A DNA stretch of 64,000 nucleotides from Shinella sp. PSBB067 (GTDB taxonomy: Bacteria > Pseudomonadota > Alphaproteobacteria > Rhizobiales > Rhizobiaceae). The stretch covers positions 1,674,001 through 1,738,000 of the forward strand of contig NZ_CP069303.1 of NCBI RefSeq assembly GCF_016839145.1, written 5' to 3'. Under the pieces are notes generated by a model. That model made no database searches, was not told the origin of the DNA, and saw nothing but the letters and a program-made list of their open reading frames with translations. Below are positions 46,321-55,355 of this stretch, piece after piece (the first letter of the stretch is position 1; the number at the start of each line of letters is the position of its first letter). The position numbers were made by a program, and so were the translations under genes.

Positions 46321-46737
46321 ATGACCGCCCTTCCCGCCCACATTGTCCACCGCACCATCCAGCGCGACTGGCGCGCGGTCTACGATTTCGCATCGAGGCC
46401 GGAAAACATGCCGCTCTGGGCCTCCGGCCTTGCCGCGGGCCTGACGCGGGACGGCGACGACTGGATCGCCGACGGCGGACCGGTCGGCAATGTGCGCGTG
46501 CGATTCGCCCCGCCGAACGATTTCGGCGTCATCGACCACACGGTGACGATGCCGGATGGCCTTCGGGTGGAGAACGCGCTGCGCGTCGTGCCGAACGGCG
46601 ACGGCGCGGAAGTGATGTTCACCCTGCTCCGCCAGGCCGGCATGGACGACGAGGCCTTCGCCTCCGACGCAGCCCACATCGCCCGCGACCTCGATTCGCT
46701 GGCGGAACGGATGGAAGAAAAGGAGATTCCGCGATGA
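46321..46737 (+). CDS. SRPBCC (START-like) family protein
   Basis: 138 residues with the polyketide-cyclase/START-like pattern: VHRTIQRDWRAVYDFASRPE at the N-terminus, a central beta-sheet (GVIDHTVTMPDGLRVENALR) and the long C-terminal helix (AAHIARDLDSLAERMEEKE). Binds a small hydrophobic ligand in other members; function here is unknown. AAGGAG stands nine bases upstream of ATG. Its last bases overlap the start of the VOC gene (ATGA). Confidence 0.75.
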   Translation: MTALPAHIVHRTIQRDWRAVYDFASRPENMPLWASGLAAGLTRDGDDWIADGGPVGNVRVRFAPPNDFGVIDHTVTMPDGLRVENALRVVPNGDGAEVMFTLLRQAGMDDEAFASDAAHIARDLDSLAERMEEKEIPR

Positions 46738-47090
46738 GCGGCAAGGGCGCAGACAGGAAGATCGACTATATCGAATTCAACGTTGCCGACCTCGCCAGGA
46801 GCAAGGCCTTCTACGGCGACGCCTTCGGCTGGACCTTCACAGACTACGGCCCGCAATACTGCGAGTTCGGGGATGGCCGCCTCACGGGTGGCTTCACCAC
46901 GACGGCACCCGTCACACCGGGCGGCGGGCCGCTTGTCATCCTCTTCGCCGACGACCTGGAAGACGCCCTCTCACGCGTCGAAGCGGCGGGTGGAAAGATC
47001 GTCAGGCCGGTCTTCGCCTTCCCCGGCGGCCGGCGCTTCCACTTCGCCGATCCGGATGGCTACGAACTGGCGGTCTGGTCGGACCGGTGA
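46734..47090 (+). CDS. VOC family protein
   Basis: 118 residues of vicinal oxygen chelate type: KIDYIEFNVADLARSKAFYG, FGWTFTDYGPQYCEFGDGRL, PLVILFADDLEDALSRVEAA and the C-terminal FHFADPDGYELAVWSD. Resembles the short glyoxalase-like proteins often annotated as lactoylglutathione lyase-related. Translationally coupled to the preceding SRPBCC gene, a pairing that suggests one small-molecule detoxification or modification step. Confidence 0.8.
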   Translation: MSGKGADRKIDYIEFNVADLARSKAFYGDAFGWTFTDYGPQYCEFGDGRLTGGFTTTAPVTPGGGPLVILFADDLEDALSRVEAAGGKIVRPVFAFPGGRRFHFADPDGYELAVWSDR

Positions 47091-47204
47091 ATATCCGCCG
47101 TCACGTCAACGTGACCCCTAGGTCAATTTTTACCGAAGGAATTCAGGCTTTTTCAATCATCGGCTCCTAGTCAGTCTGGCAGCAGGAACAGGCGGGCGCG
47201 CTCA

Positions 47205-47942
47205 ATGCAGGGGATATTCGGCAAGACATTGGCGGTGGCGGTTCTCTCGGTGCTGGCATCGCTCGCCATCAGCTTCGCCTTCGTGCCGATGCTGGGCGGC
47301 AGGGTGGCGGGCGCGGGCCTCGTCATGACCATCGCCTGCCCCATTGCCATATCCATCCCGGCCTCCTTCCTGCATTTCTGCCAGGCGGAGAGGCTGCGCG
47401 CGGCCAATGCCGCCCTGGCGCAGGCGCGCGACGAACTGGCCGTCGCCTATGACCGCCTGCAACACCAGGCCCGCCGGGACGCCCTCACCGGCGTCCTCAA
47501 CCGCGCCGCCTTCCTCGCCGAACTCGACGCGCAAAGCCGCGCCGGCGTGCATGGCGGCCTGCTCTTCCTCGATGTCGATCACTTCAAGTCCGTCAACGAC
47601 CGGTTCGGCCATGCGGCCGGCGACCAGGTGCTCGGAAGCGTCGGTGCGCTGCTGTCGGCGCTTTCCGCAGACAACGATCTCGTCGGGCGGCTGGGCGGCG
47701 AGGAATTCGCCGTCTTCCTGCACCAGGCCTCGCCGGAACGCATGCTCGACCACTCCCAGGCGATCCGCGAGGCGATCGAGGCCATCGACCTCGCCTCGCC
47801 GGCTGGCACCCGCATCGCGCTCGGCATCAGTATCGGCGCCTTCCACTGCGCCCCCCGCTTCGACCCCGCCGAAGCGCTCGCGGCATCCGACCGCAACCTC
47901 TATCGCGCGAAGTCCGGCGGCAGGAACATGGTCGTGGCCTGA
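47205..47942 (+). CDS. Diguanylate cyclase (GGDEF) with short membrane anchor
   Basis: 245 residues. Two hydrophobic N-terminal segments (VAVLSVLASLAISFAFVPML, GLVMTIACPIAISIPASFL), a coiled linker (ERLRAANAALAQARDELAVA) and a full GGDEF domain: ARRDALTGVLNRAAF, LFLDVDHFKSVNDRFGH and active-site GGEEF around residue 164. The RxxD inhibitory site that should lie five residues before GGEEF is absent (ADND instead). Expected to make c-di-GMP without product inhibition. No sensory domain beyond the membrane part. Confidence 0.88.
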   Translation: MQGIFGKTLAVAVLSVLASLAISFAFVPMLGGRVAGAGLVMTIACPIAISIPASFLHFCQAERLRAANAALAQARDELAVAYDRLQHQARRDALTGVLNRAAFLAELDAQSRAGVHGGLLFLDVDHFKSVNDRFGHAAGDQVLGSVGALLSALSADNDLVGRLGGEEFAVFLHQASPERMLDHSQAIREAIEAIDLASPAGTRIALGISIGAFHCAPRFDPAEALAASDRNLYRAKSGGRNMVVA

Positions 47943-48154
47943 GGGCTGGAACGCCCCTTGCCGTCGCCATGGCATGGCCGGGCGCGGCGTGGTTTTCGGG
48001 ATTGAAATCCAGAATGGACGACAGGCGAGTTCGGCGATGAAGGCGACGGCACCGCACGCCGCCCCGTTCGGCAAGCAACCATCCGTAAGCGCCTGCTGCA
48101 TCGGCCGGGAGCGAAACCCATCACTTGCCCTCAAGAGTCGTCCCGACCTTGCCA

Positions 48155-48183
48155 AAAGAAAAGGCCGCGGTCTCCCGCGGCCT
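48155..48183 (-). terminator. Intrinsic terminator of fixNOQP
   Basis: AGGCCGCGG and CCGCGGCCT form a perfect nine-base stem (48162-48183) with a TCTC loop, followed on the minus strand by TTTTCTTTT. It lies about 24 bases after the fixP stop. Confidence 0.85.
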
Positions 48184-48206
48184 CCAGTTTTTGAAATAAT
48201 CGGCGC

Positions 48207-49070
48207 TTACTCGCCGCCGCCCAGCGAATGCACGAAGACGGCAAGCTGCTTGACGGTCGGTTCGCCGAGACGGGGCAGCCAGGCCGGCATGACACCGTGC
48301 TTGGGCAAGCGGACCTGGGCGGCGACGGCGGCCTCGCCCTCGCCCTTCAGCCAGATGGCGTCGGCAAGGTTCGGGGCGCCCATTTCGCGGTTGCCCTTGG
48401 CATCCTCGCCGTGGCAGGCCGCGCAGTTGTCGGCGAAGACCTGCTTGCCGGGCTCGACGAGGTTCGCATCCGACGGTGTACCCGTCAGGCTGACGACATA
48501 GGCCGCGACCTGCTTGATCTCCTCCGGCTGGAGCGTTTCGCCAAAGGCCGGCATTTCGGAGATGCGGGTCTCGTCGTCGCCGGGATGGCGGATGCCGTGG
48601 GCGATCGTCTGGTAGATGTCCTCCACCGTTCCGCCCCAGATCCAGTCGTCGTCGTTGAGGTTCGGGAACCCCGCGCCGCCGGCCGCGCCCGAGCCATGGC
48701 ACTGCGCACAGTTGACCTTGAAGGCCGAGGCACCGCCGGCGATCGCGAATTGCGAGAGCTGCGGATCGGCCAGGATCTCCTCGAGCGACGACTTGGCGAT
48801 GCGGTCGACGAAGCCGGCCTGCGCCTCCTTGGCATTGGCGAGCTCGGTGGCGATGTTGGCGCGGCTCGACCAGCCGAGCATGCCCTTCGTGGTGTCGGAG
48901 ATCAGCGGCCATGCCGGGAAGGCGATCGTGTAGCCGATCGCCCAGATGATCGTGGCGTAGAACGTCCAGACCCACCAGCGCGGCATCGGGTTGTTCAGTT
49001 CGCGGATGCCGTCCCATTCGTGGCCGGTGGTTTCGACGCCCGAGATTTCGTCAATATGCTTCTCGGCCAT
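48207..49070 (-). CDS. fixP: cbb3 cytochrome oxidase diheme subunit FixP/CcoP
   Basis: 287 residues. N-terminal membrane segment (MPRWWVWTFYATIIWAIGYT) and two periplasmic cytochrome c domains with heme motifs CAQCH near residue 120 and CAACH near residue 215; axial Met candidates in EMPAFGETL and VMPAWLPRL. Passes electrons to FixO/FixN. Last gene of fixNOQP, two bases after fixQ. Confidence 0.95.
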   Translation of the reverse strand: MAEKHIDEISGVETTGHEWDGIRELNNPMPRWWVWTFYATIIWAIGYTIAFPAWPLISDTTKGMLGWSSRANIATELANAKEAQAGFVDRIAKSSLEEILADPQLSQFAIAGGASAFKVNCAQCHGSGAAGGAGFPNLNDDDWIWGGTVEDIYQTIAHGIRHPGDDETRISEMPAFGETLQPEEIKQVAAYVVSLTGTPSDANLVEPGKQVFADNCAACHGEDAKGNREMGAPNLADAIWLKGEGEAAVAAQVRLPKHGVMPAWLPRLGEPTVKQLAVFVHSLGGGE

Positions 49071-49072
49071 GA

Positions 49073-49225
49073 TCAGTCCTCCTTGAGAGGGATTTCAGCG
49101 GCCCGTTCGGCGGCCTTGCGGGCGCCGGGGCGGAGGGTGAAGACGACGACGGCCAGGAAGAACAGCGTCATGACGAGCAGGCCCCAGCTATCGGCAAAGT
49201 GGCGCATGGCGGTATAGGTTTCCAT
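49073..49225 (-). CDS. fixQ: cbb3 oxidase subunit FixQ/CcoQ
   Basis: 50 residues with one membrane helix (WGLLVMTLFFLAVVVFTLRP) preceded by YTAMRHFADS and a basic-to-acidic tail (GARKAAERAAEIPLKED). Stabilises the oxidase complex. Lies between fixO and fixP, ten bases after fixO. Confidence 0.95.
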   Translation of the reverse strand: METYTAMRHFADSWGLLVMTLFFLAVVVFTLRPGARKAAERAAEIPLKED

Positions 49226-49235
49226 GGCGTCCTCC

Positions 49236-49967
49236 TCAGCGGTAACCGGCGGCGTCGTCGTAGGTGGAGAAGTCCACCAGCGTGCCGAGCATCTGCAGAT
49301 AGGCGACGAGCGCATCCATTTCGGTGAGCTTCGCCGGGTCTCCGTCGAAGTCGCCGAGCTTGGCCTTCGGATAGCGGGCCTCGATGCCGGACGTGTCGGC
49401 GTTCGGGTCTGCCTGCGCCTTCATGTCGGCCTCGGCGCTCGCGATCATCTCGTCGGTGTAGGGCACGCCGACGTTGCGGTTGGCCGTCAGGTGCATGGCG
49501 ACGTTCTTCACCTCGAGCGGCGTTTCCTTGAGGAAGGCATAGCTCGGCATCACCGATTCCGGCACGACCGAGCGCGGCTCGGTCAGGTGCTGGACGTGCC
49601 ACTCGTTCGAGTAGCGGTCGCCGACGCGGGCAAGGTCCGGCCCCGTGCGCTTCGAGCCCCACTGGAACGGATGGTCGTACATCGACTCCGCCGCCAGCGA
49701 GTAATGCCCGTAGCGCTCCACCTCGTCGCGGAACGGCCGGATCATCTGGCTGTGACAGACGTAGCAGCCCTCGCGGACATAGATGTCGCGGCCGGCGAGC
49801 TCCAGCGGCGAGTAGGGCCGCATCCCCTCCACCTTCTCGATGGTGTTCTCGAGGTAGAAGAGCGGGGCGATCTCGACGATGCCGCCGACGGTGACCACGA
49901 GGAGGGAGCCGACGAGGAGAAGCGTCGCGTTGCGTTCGAGGATTGCGTGTTTATCAAGAATGGACAT
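49236..49967 (-). CDS. fixO: cbb3 cytochrome oxidase monoheme subunit FixO/CcoO
   Basis: 243 residues. N-terminal membrane anchor ([20 protein letters not shown]), single heme motif CYVCH at residue 68 followed by [18 protein letters not shown], and axial Met region in [31 protein letters not shown] is highly typical of CcoO. Eleven bases after fixN. Confidence 0.96.
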   Translation of the reverse strand: MSILDKHAILERNATLLLVGSLLVVTVGGIVEIAPLFYLENTIEKVEGMRPYSPLELAGRDIYVREGCYVCHSQMIRPFRDEVERYGHYSLAAESMYDHPFQWGSKRTGPDLARVGDRYSNEWHVQHLTEPRSVVPESVMPSYAFLKETPLEVKNVAMHLTANRNVGVPYTDEMIASAEADMKAQADPNADTSGIEARYPKAKLGDFDGDPAKLTEMDALVAYLQMLGTLVDFSTYDDAAGYR

Positions 49968-49978
49968 CGTGTCCCCTC

Positions 49979-51601
49979 CTATTCGGCCGGCTGCAGGGTC
50001 GGCGCGGCACCCGGGATCGGGGCCTCGTCACGCTGGTAGCCGAGGATTGTCATGGTCACGTTGTAGGCCATGATGAGTGCTCCGAGGAGGAACAGCCCAC
50101 CGCCGACGGCACGCAGCACATAGTAGGGGAACATGGCGGCGACGGTTTCGGCGAACGAGTAGACCAGGAAGCCCTGTTCGTCGTATTCGCGCCACATCAG
50201 GCCCTGCTGGATGCCTGCGACCCACATGACCGAGGCGTAGACGACGATGCCGAGGGTGGCGAGCCAGAAGTGCCAGTTGACCATGCGGATCGAGTAGAGC
50301 CGCTCGCGGTTCCACAGCTTCGGAACGAGGAAGTAGATCGCGCCGAAGGTGATGAGGCCGTTCCAGCCGAGCGCGCCCGAATGAACGTGGCCGATGGTCC
50401 AGTCCGTGTAGTGGCTGAGCGAGTTGACCGACTTGATCGACATCATCGGGCCTTCGAAGGTCGCCATGCCGTAGAAGGCGACGGCCATGACCATCATGCG
50501 CACGATCGGGTCGGTGCGGATCTTGTCCCAGGCGCCCGAGAGCGTCATCAGGCCGTTGATCATGCCGCCCCACGAGGGCATCCAGAGCATGACCGAGAAG
50601 ACCATGCCGAGCGTCTGCGCCCAGTCGGGCAGAGCCGTATAGTGCAGGTGGTGCGGGCCGGCCCAGATATACATGAAGATCAGGGCCCAGAAGTGGATGA
50701 TCGACAGGCGGTAGGAATAGACCGGACGGTTCACCTGCTTCGGGATGAAGTAGTACATCATGCCGAGGAAGCCGGCCGTCAGGAAGAAGCCCACGGCGTT
50801 ATGGCCGTACCACCATTGCGTCAGCGCGTCCTGCACGCCCGAGAAGGCCGAATAGCTCTTCGCGCCGAGGAACGAGACCGGGATCGCCAGGTTGTTGACG
50901 ATGTGGAGCATGGCGATCGTCACGATGAACGACAGGTAGAACCAGTTCGCCACGTAGATATGCGGCTCCTTGCGGGTCATGATCGTGCCGAGGAAGGCGA
51001 CGAGATAGGCGACCCACACGACGGTCAGCCACAGGTCGACATACCATTCCGGCTCGGCATATTCCCTGCCCTGCGTGATGCCGAGCAGATAGCCGGTGGC
51101 GGCCATGACGATGAAGAGCTGGTAGCCCCAGAACACGAACCAGCCGAGATTGCCGCCGAAGAGGCGGGCCCGCGAGGTGCGCTGCACGACGTAGAAGGAT
51201 GTCGCGATCAGGGCGTTGCCGCCGAAGGCGAAGATCACGGCCGAGGTGTGCAGCGGGCGCGTGCGGCCGAAGTTCAGCCAGGGCTCGATGTTGAGATCGG
51301 GGAAGGCAAGCTGGAGCGCCACGAAGACGCCGACCAGGAAGCCGACGACGCCCCAGAACACCGTCGCGATGACGCCGTACTTGACGACTTCGTCGAAGTA
51401 GCCGGCGTCATCCTGCGAGGACCGGGCCGGAGCGGCCGGCGCGAAGGAAATGCGCCGCACCATGAGGAGCGTGCTGGCGAGCAGCACGAAGAAGAGAACC
51501 CACATATGGGCCCCGAAGAGCTTGTCCTGGGCAAAAGCCGCGCCGAGCAGCGCGATGAACGCTCCCACAGCCAGGACGATCGTTTCCGTCACATATTTCA
51601 C
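49979..51601 (-). CDS. fixN: cbb3 cytochrome oxidase catalytic subunit FixN/CcoN
   Basis: 540 residues if started at GTG 51601, which has GGGGGA seven bases upstream and gives the usual N-terminus ([20 protein letters not shown]); a TTG at 51634 would add 11 residues but has no ribosome-binding site. About twelve membrane helices. Heme and copper ligands include [26 protein letters not shown]-type [42 protein letters not shown] and [16 protein letters not shown]. Terminal oxidase for micro-oxic respiration. A perfect anaerobox stands upstream. Confidence 0.96.
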   Translation of the reverse strand: MKYVTETIVLAVGAFIALLGAAFAQDKLFGAHMWVLFFVLLASTLLMVRRISFAPAAPARSSQDDAGYFDEVVKYGVIATVFWGVVGFLVGVFVALQLAFPDLNIEPWLNFGRTRPLHTSAVIFAFGGNALIATSFYVVQRTSRARLFGGNLGWFVFWGYQLFIVMAATGYLLGITQGREYAEPEWYVDLWLTVVWVAYLVAFLGTIMTRKEPHIYVANWFYLSFIVTIAMLHIVNNLAIPVSFLGAKSYSAFSGVQDALTQWWYGHNAVGFFLTAGFLGMMYYFIPKQVNRPVYSYRLSIIHFWALIFMYIWAGPHHLHYTALPDWAQTLGMVFSVMLWMPSWGGMINGLMTLSGAWDKIRTDPIVRMMVMAVAFYGMATFEGPMMSIKSVNSLSHYTDWTIGHVHSGALGWNGLITFGAIYFLVPKLWNRERLYSIRMVNWHFWLATLGIVVYASVMWVAGIQQGLMWREYDEQGFLVYSFAETVAAMFPYYVLRAVGGGLFLLGALIMAYNVTMTILGYQRDEAPIPGAAPTLQPAE

Positions 51602-51703
51602 GTTGGCATCCCCCAACTTTTCAAAGTCCCGCAATCACCGGCTCCCGCGCGGAATCGGCCCTTGCGCTCGATTGAGCCTTCGCAGATGCGCTCGCCAGCA
51701 TCC

Positions 51704-51717
51704 TTGATATGGATCAA
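51704..51717. promoter_or_regulatory. FnrN/FixK box (anaerobox) between fixN and the hemerythrin gene
   Basis: TTGAT-ATGG-ATCAA, a perfect match to the TTGAT-N4-ATCAA consensus, flanked by CC/GG so that the dyad extends to 18 bases. Centred about 109 bases before GTG of fixN and 100 bases before the divergent hemerythrin-like gene. Confidence 0.88.
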
Positions 51718-51809
51718 GGCGGGGAACGGAAGCGAGCGGCATCAAGGGACAGGTTGACGCAGCCGCGCGTCGAGACAGCCGCGGCTCTTCCCAAACGAGG
51801 AAGCACGAC

Positions 51810-52292
51810 ATGACGGATTACACAGGCATCTCCCGGCTGCTTTCGGATCGCCCGACGGACGCCGTTTCGCTCGACTGGCTGAAAAAGGCCCACGACGCCC
51901 AACTGACGCTCTGCACGGCGCTCGAGGAGATCGCCGACAGCCTGCCGGCCAACATCAACAGGCAGAAATGCATCTACGCCGCCAAGTCATTGATTCCGCT
52001 TATAAACGGCATCCATCGCTATGAAGAGGAGGCCCTCTTCCCGATGCTGCAGACCACCGGTTCGGGCAACCAGGAACTGGCCGACGCCATTGCACGGCTG
52101 AAGTTCGAGCATGTCGAGGACGAGTGCTTCGCAGAGGAGCTGACCGACACGCTGACGCGGCTCGGCAGCGGCGACGGGACCGTGAACGCGGAAGCCGCGG
52201 GCTACATGCTCCGCGGCTTCTTCGAATCGATCCGGCGCCACATCGCCTTCGAGCAGCAGTTCATGCTGCGCGGGCCCAGGCTCGCCTCATAG
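51810..52292 (+). CDS. Hemerythrin-like domain protein
   Basis: 160 residues, all helical. Di-iron ligand candidates follow the hemerythrin order: LKKAHDAQLTLC (His), NGIHRYEEEALFPML (His and Glu), LKFEHVEDECF (His/Glu) and SIRRHIAFEQQFML (His and Glu). Such proteins bind O2 or NO or repair Fe-S centres. Divergent from fixN across an anaerobox, so expression under low oxygen is plausible. Confidence 0.8.
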   Translation: MTDYTGISRLLSDRPTDAVSLDWLKKAHDAQLTLCTALEEIADSLPANINRQKCIYAAKSLIPLINGIHRYEEEALFPMLQTTGSGNQELADAIARLKFEHVEDECFAEELTDTLTRLGSGDGTVNAEAAGYMLRGFFESIRRHIAFEQQFMLRGPRLAS

Positions 52293-52295
52293 GGC

Positions 52296-53006
52296 TCAGG
52301 CCGCCATCGGATCGCGCGTCTCCAGGACCTCCTGGAGCACGAGGATGGCGCCGAGCACGTTGCCGGCGGCCGACATGCAGGGTGTCATGCGACAGCGCAT
52401 GGGGGCATTGCCCCGGCGCGAGGAAGTATAGTCGTACTCGACCACTTCCCCGGCGAAACAGCGATCCAGATGCCGCTTCACGCGGCCCTCGAACCGCTGG
52501 ATGCCGATGAACTCGACGATATGCCGCCCGACCAGATCGATGGGCTTCTCGCTCAGCCGCTCGGCATTGCGCGGGTTGGAATAGAGATAGCGGTAATCCG
52601 GGGTGATGACCGCCACGCGATCCGGCAGGCTGTCGAGGATCGCCTCGTTGAGCAGCCCATCCTCCACCAGGCGCGGCGCAAGCGCGGGCCGAGGCCCCTC
52701 GGCCAGACCGAGGCCGAACGGCCTTGCGGTCTCCTCCGTGCCGAAATAGCGGTCCAGCAGGAGCTTGAAATTATGCGCCTGCCGCAGCACGCAGGACCTG
52801 TCGTCGGCCTCTTCCCGAAGAAGATCCACCACGAACTGGAACTGGGAGCGGAGTTCGGAGGCATCGCCCGCCTCCTTCTGCAACACGGCCATGAGGGCCG
52901 GTTCGATTTCCTTGTCCAGCATGGAAACGAGCTTCCTGTTTCCGGCTTTGACCGCATGCTGGAGTTGTGAATACTTAAACCAGAACAACTCTACAAGAGC
53001 TTTCAA
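52296..53006 (-). CDS. PAS-domain protein without output domain
   Basis: 236 residues. An N-terminal helical part (YSQLQHAVKAGNRKLVSMLD ... DDRSCVLRQAHNFKLLLDRYF) precedes one PAS domain from about residue 120 (AILDSLPDRVAVITPDYRYL, NPRNAERLSEKPIDLVGRHI, MRCRMTPCMSAAGNVLGAIL). No kinase, cyclase or DNA-binding region follows. Starts at TTG 53006 with AGGGAG six bases upstream. It converges on the hemerythrin-like gene, three bases between stops. Ligand and partner unknown. Confidence 0.75.
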   Translation of the reverse strand: MKALVELFWFKYSQLQHAVKAGNRKLVSMLDKEIEPALMAVLQKEAGDASELRSQFQFVVDLLREEADDRSCVLRQAHNFKLLLDRYFGTEETARPFGLGLAEGPRPALAPRLVEDGLLNEAILDSLPDRVAVITPDYRYLYSNPRNAERLSEKPIDLVGRHIVEFIGIQRFEGRVKRHLDRCFAGEVVEYDYTSSRRGNAPMRCRMTPCMSAAGNVLGAILVLQEVLETRDPMAA

Positions 53007-53243
53007 TTCATGCTCCCTGAATTGCTGAAATCTACAGCAATCGCATCATCGTATTATTCAGTCTGTTCAGAAATAGGATCGGTTTGACCTTCTCCCCCTC
53101 AAATCCCGCCGTTCAAAGCGCTTACATTAGCAAATGTTAACAGCGCGAAGGGAGATGTCAAACCCATAATTCGTCAAAATTCGCATGAATCGCCAAACTG
53201 AACGTATTCATTTTTGCAAAGGGAAGAAAGAAATGGCAGGCGA

Positions 53244-54188
53244 TCAAGTAATAAGGCTGCGCTTGATGTTCCAGCGGTCGTGATACCAGAGCCACTGGCC
53301 GGGATATTCCCGCACCCAGCGCTCCACGGTGTCGTTGAGCATCTGGGCCGTCGCATCGACATCGACCGCGCCGTTCGCCTTGCGGGGAACCGCCATCGCG
53401 GGCTCCAGTTCCAGCCGGTAGCGGTTGCCCGGAAGGCGGATGCAGCGCGCCGGGTAGACCTCGCAGTCGAACTGGCGGACGAGCTTGGCAAGCAGCGGGT
53501 TGGTCTGCACGTCGCGGCCGAAGAATTTCGTATAAAGGCCCCTGCCGAACTTCTGGTCCACCAAAACGCCGACCGGCTTCCCTGCTTCCAGCTTGCGGGC
53601 GAGCGTGAAGGAGGAGCCGGCGTGAGAGGGCACGAGGTTCCCCATGCGCGCCTTGCGGAATTCGAAGACCTTTTCGGCGACATAGGGATTGTTCGGCGGG
53701 CGAAAGAGCACCGTCACATCCAGCCCGAACGCCGCTCCGGCAACCGGCAGGAGCTCGAAATTGCCGGTATGTGCGGTGAAGACGATGAAGGGCCGCGGAT
53801 TGTCGCGCAGGTCGAGGAAGAGCGGGATGCCCGACACCTCGATGCGGCCCGGCTCCGGATTTTCCGGATCGAAATCGAACAGTTCGTCGAGAAAGACGTA
53901 TTCGGCGGCCAGCCGGCCCATATTGCCCCAGGCATCGAGCGCGATCGCCTCGATCTCGGCCTCGGATTTCTCCGGATAGGCGTTGCGCAGGTTCGTCAGC
54001 GTCAGCGTGTGGCGCCTGGTTTTCGGCCCGATCCAGCGCAGCGCCCGGTCTGCGAAATTGATCGCGCCATCGGCCGGCAGGAGCTTCAGCAGGCTGAGCA
54101 GCCCGAAGGCGAACTGCGCGACGAACCAGTCCTTCGAATTGCGCAGCGCCAGGACGAGGCGGGTGATCAGCATCCGCAACGGCGTCAA
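53244..54188 (-). CDS. lpxXL: Lipid A very-long-chain acyltransferase LpxXL
   Basis: 314 residues, lysophospholipid-acyltransferase-like (LpxL/HtrB family) with an N-terminal membrane-associated segment (FGLLSLLKLLPADGAINFAD) and the catalytic HX4E motif at His140-Glu145 in FTAHTGNFELLP; PPNNPYVAEKVFEFRKARMG follows. In the acpXL cluster this enzyme transfers the 27-hydroxyoctacosanoate chain from AcpXL to lipid A. Overlaps the end of the adh gene by four bases and ends the operon. Confidence 0.92.
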   Translation of the reverse strand: MTPLRMLITRLVLALRNSKDWFVAQFAFGLLSLLKLLPADGAINFADRALRWIGPKTRRHTLTLTNLRNAYPEKSEAEIEAIALDAWGNMGRLAAEYVFLDELFDFDPENPEPGRIEVSGIPLFLDLRDNPRPFIVFTAHTGNFELLPVAGAAFGLDVTVLFRPPNNPYVAEKVFEFRKARMGNLVPSHAGSSFTLARKLEAGKPVGVLVDQKFGRGLYTKFFGRDVQTNPLLAKLVRQFDCEVYPARCIRLPGNRYRLELEPAMAVPRKANGAVDVDATAQMLNDTVERWVREYPGQWLWYHDRWNIKRSLIT

Positions 54189-55213
54189 TCCAGCTTCAGG
54201 ACGATCTTGCCGAAGATCTGGCGCGATTCCATGCGCTCCAGCGCCGTCGCGATGCCGTCGAAGGTGACTTCCGTGTCGATGACCGGATGCACGATGCCGC
54301 GCGCCATCTTCTGCATGGCATTCGCCATGTTCTCCATGCGGCAGCCGAAGGAGCCGAGGAGCTTCAACTGCTGCTGGAACAGCATCATCAGGTTCATGTC
54401 GGTCGAGACGCCCGAGGTGGAGCCGCAGGTGACGAGGCGCCCGCCGCGCTTGAGGCAGAGCATGGAGCCCGCCCAGGTATCCTTGCCGACATGCTCGAAG
54501 ACGACGTCGACGCCCTTCTTCTTCGTCAGCTTGCGCACGACGCCCTCGAACCTGTCCTCGCGGTAGTTGATGACGTGGTCGGCGCCCAGCGCCTTCGCCT
54601 TCTCGATCTTGTCGTTAGAGCCGACCGTGGTGATGACGGTGCAGCCGATCTTCTTGGCGAGCTGGATCGCCGCCGTGCCGATGCCCGAGCCGCCGGCATG
54701 GACGAGGATCGTCTCGCCGGATTCGAGCTTGGCGTTGTCGAACAGCATGTGCTCCACCGTGCCGAAGGTGACGGGCGCAAGCGCCGCGGCGACAGCATCG
54801 ATGCCGGGCGGCGCCGGGACCAGCAGGCGGGCGGGAAGGTTCACCTTCTCCTGCGCGAAACCGTCGAGATGGAAGCCGTGCACGCCGCCGACATGTTCGC
54901 AGAGATTGTCGCGGCCTTCGCGGCAGGGCTTGCAGAGGCCGCAGGTGCGCGCGCCATAGATCGAGACGAGCTGGCCGGGCAGCACGTTGGAAACGCCCGG
55001 GCCGAGCGTCTCGACGACGCCGGCGGCTTCCGCGCCGATGACCAGCGGCATCTTGCGCTTGGCAAACGCCATGCCACGCCAGCCCCAGACGTCGATATGG
55101 TTGAGGGCGACAGCCTTGACGCGTAGCGTCACCTCGCCGGGGCCGGGGGCTTCCGGTTCCGGGATGTCGGTGAGTTCGAGCTTGCGGTCGTCAAGGAGTT
55201 GCAGGGCGCGCAT
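54185..55213 (-). CDS. Zinc-containing alcohol dehydrogenase of the acpXL cluster
   Basis: 342 residues, MDR superfamily. Catalytic-domain motif VIGAEAAGVVETLGPGVSNV, structural zinc loop CGLCKPCREGRDNLCEH, and NADP-binding VHAGGSGIGTAAIQLAKKIG with DHVINYREDRFEGVVRKLTK. In Rhizobiaceae this gene is kept within the lipid A very-long-chain fatty acid cluster and probably reduces an enoyl or ketoacyl intermediate; the exact step is inference. A REP-type pair separates it from fabF1XL. Confidence 0.9.
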   Translation of the reverse strand: MRALQLLDDRKLELTDIPEPEAPGPGEVTLRVKAVALNHIDVWGWRGMAFAKRKMPLVIGAEAAGVVETLGPGVSNVLPGQLVSIYGARTCGLCKPCREGRDNLCEHVGGVHGFHLDGFAQEKVNLPARLLVPAPPGIDAVAAALAPVTFGTVEHMLFDNAKLESGETILVHAGGSGIGTAAIQLAKKIGCTVITTVGSNDKIEKAKALGADHVINYREDRFEGVVRKLTKKKGVDVVFEHVGKDTWAGSMLCLKRGGRLVTCGSTSGVSTDMNLMMLFQQQLKLLGSFGCRMENMANAMQKMARGIVHPVIDTEVTFDGIATALERMESRQIFGKIVLKLD

Positions 55214-55242
55214 TGGGTTGTTCTTTCTTCACCTACATCGCC

Positions 55243-55324
55243 GTCATTCTCGGGCTTGTCCCGAGCATCTGCCAGCGGTCATTGAGTAACGTCGGCAGAT
55301 CCTCGGGACAAGCCCGAGGATGAC
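55243..55324. repeat. REP-like inverted pair, family B, copy 3
   Basis: Unit 1 GTCATTCTCGGGCTTGTCCC-GAG-CATCTGCC and unit 2 GGCAGATCCTCGGGACAAGC-CCGAGGATGAC are near-perfect inverted copies about 20 bases apart. The block lies between fabF1XL and the alcohol dehydrogenase gene within the lipid A operon. Confidence 0.88.
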
Positions 55325-55355
55325 GTCAAAAATTACTGCCGAATCCAACAGATCC

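Noticed and set aside
47091..47204. Anaerobox before the GGDEF gene
   Set aside because: GTCAACGTGAC and GGTCAATTTT contain TCAA-like pieces but no paired TTGAT/ATCAA half-sites with four-base spacing.
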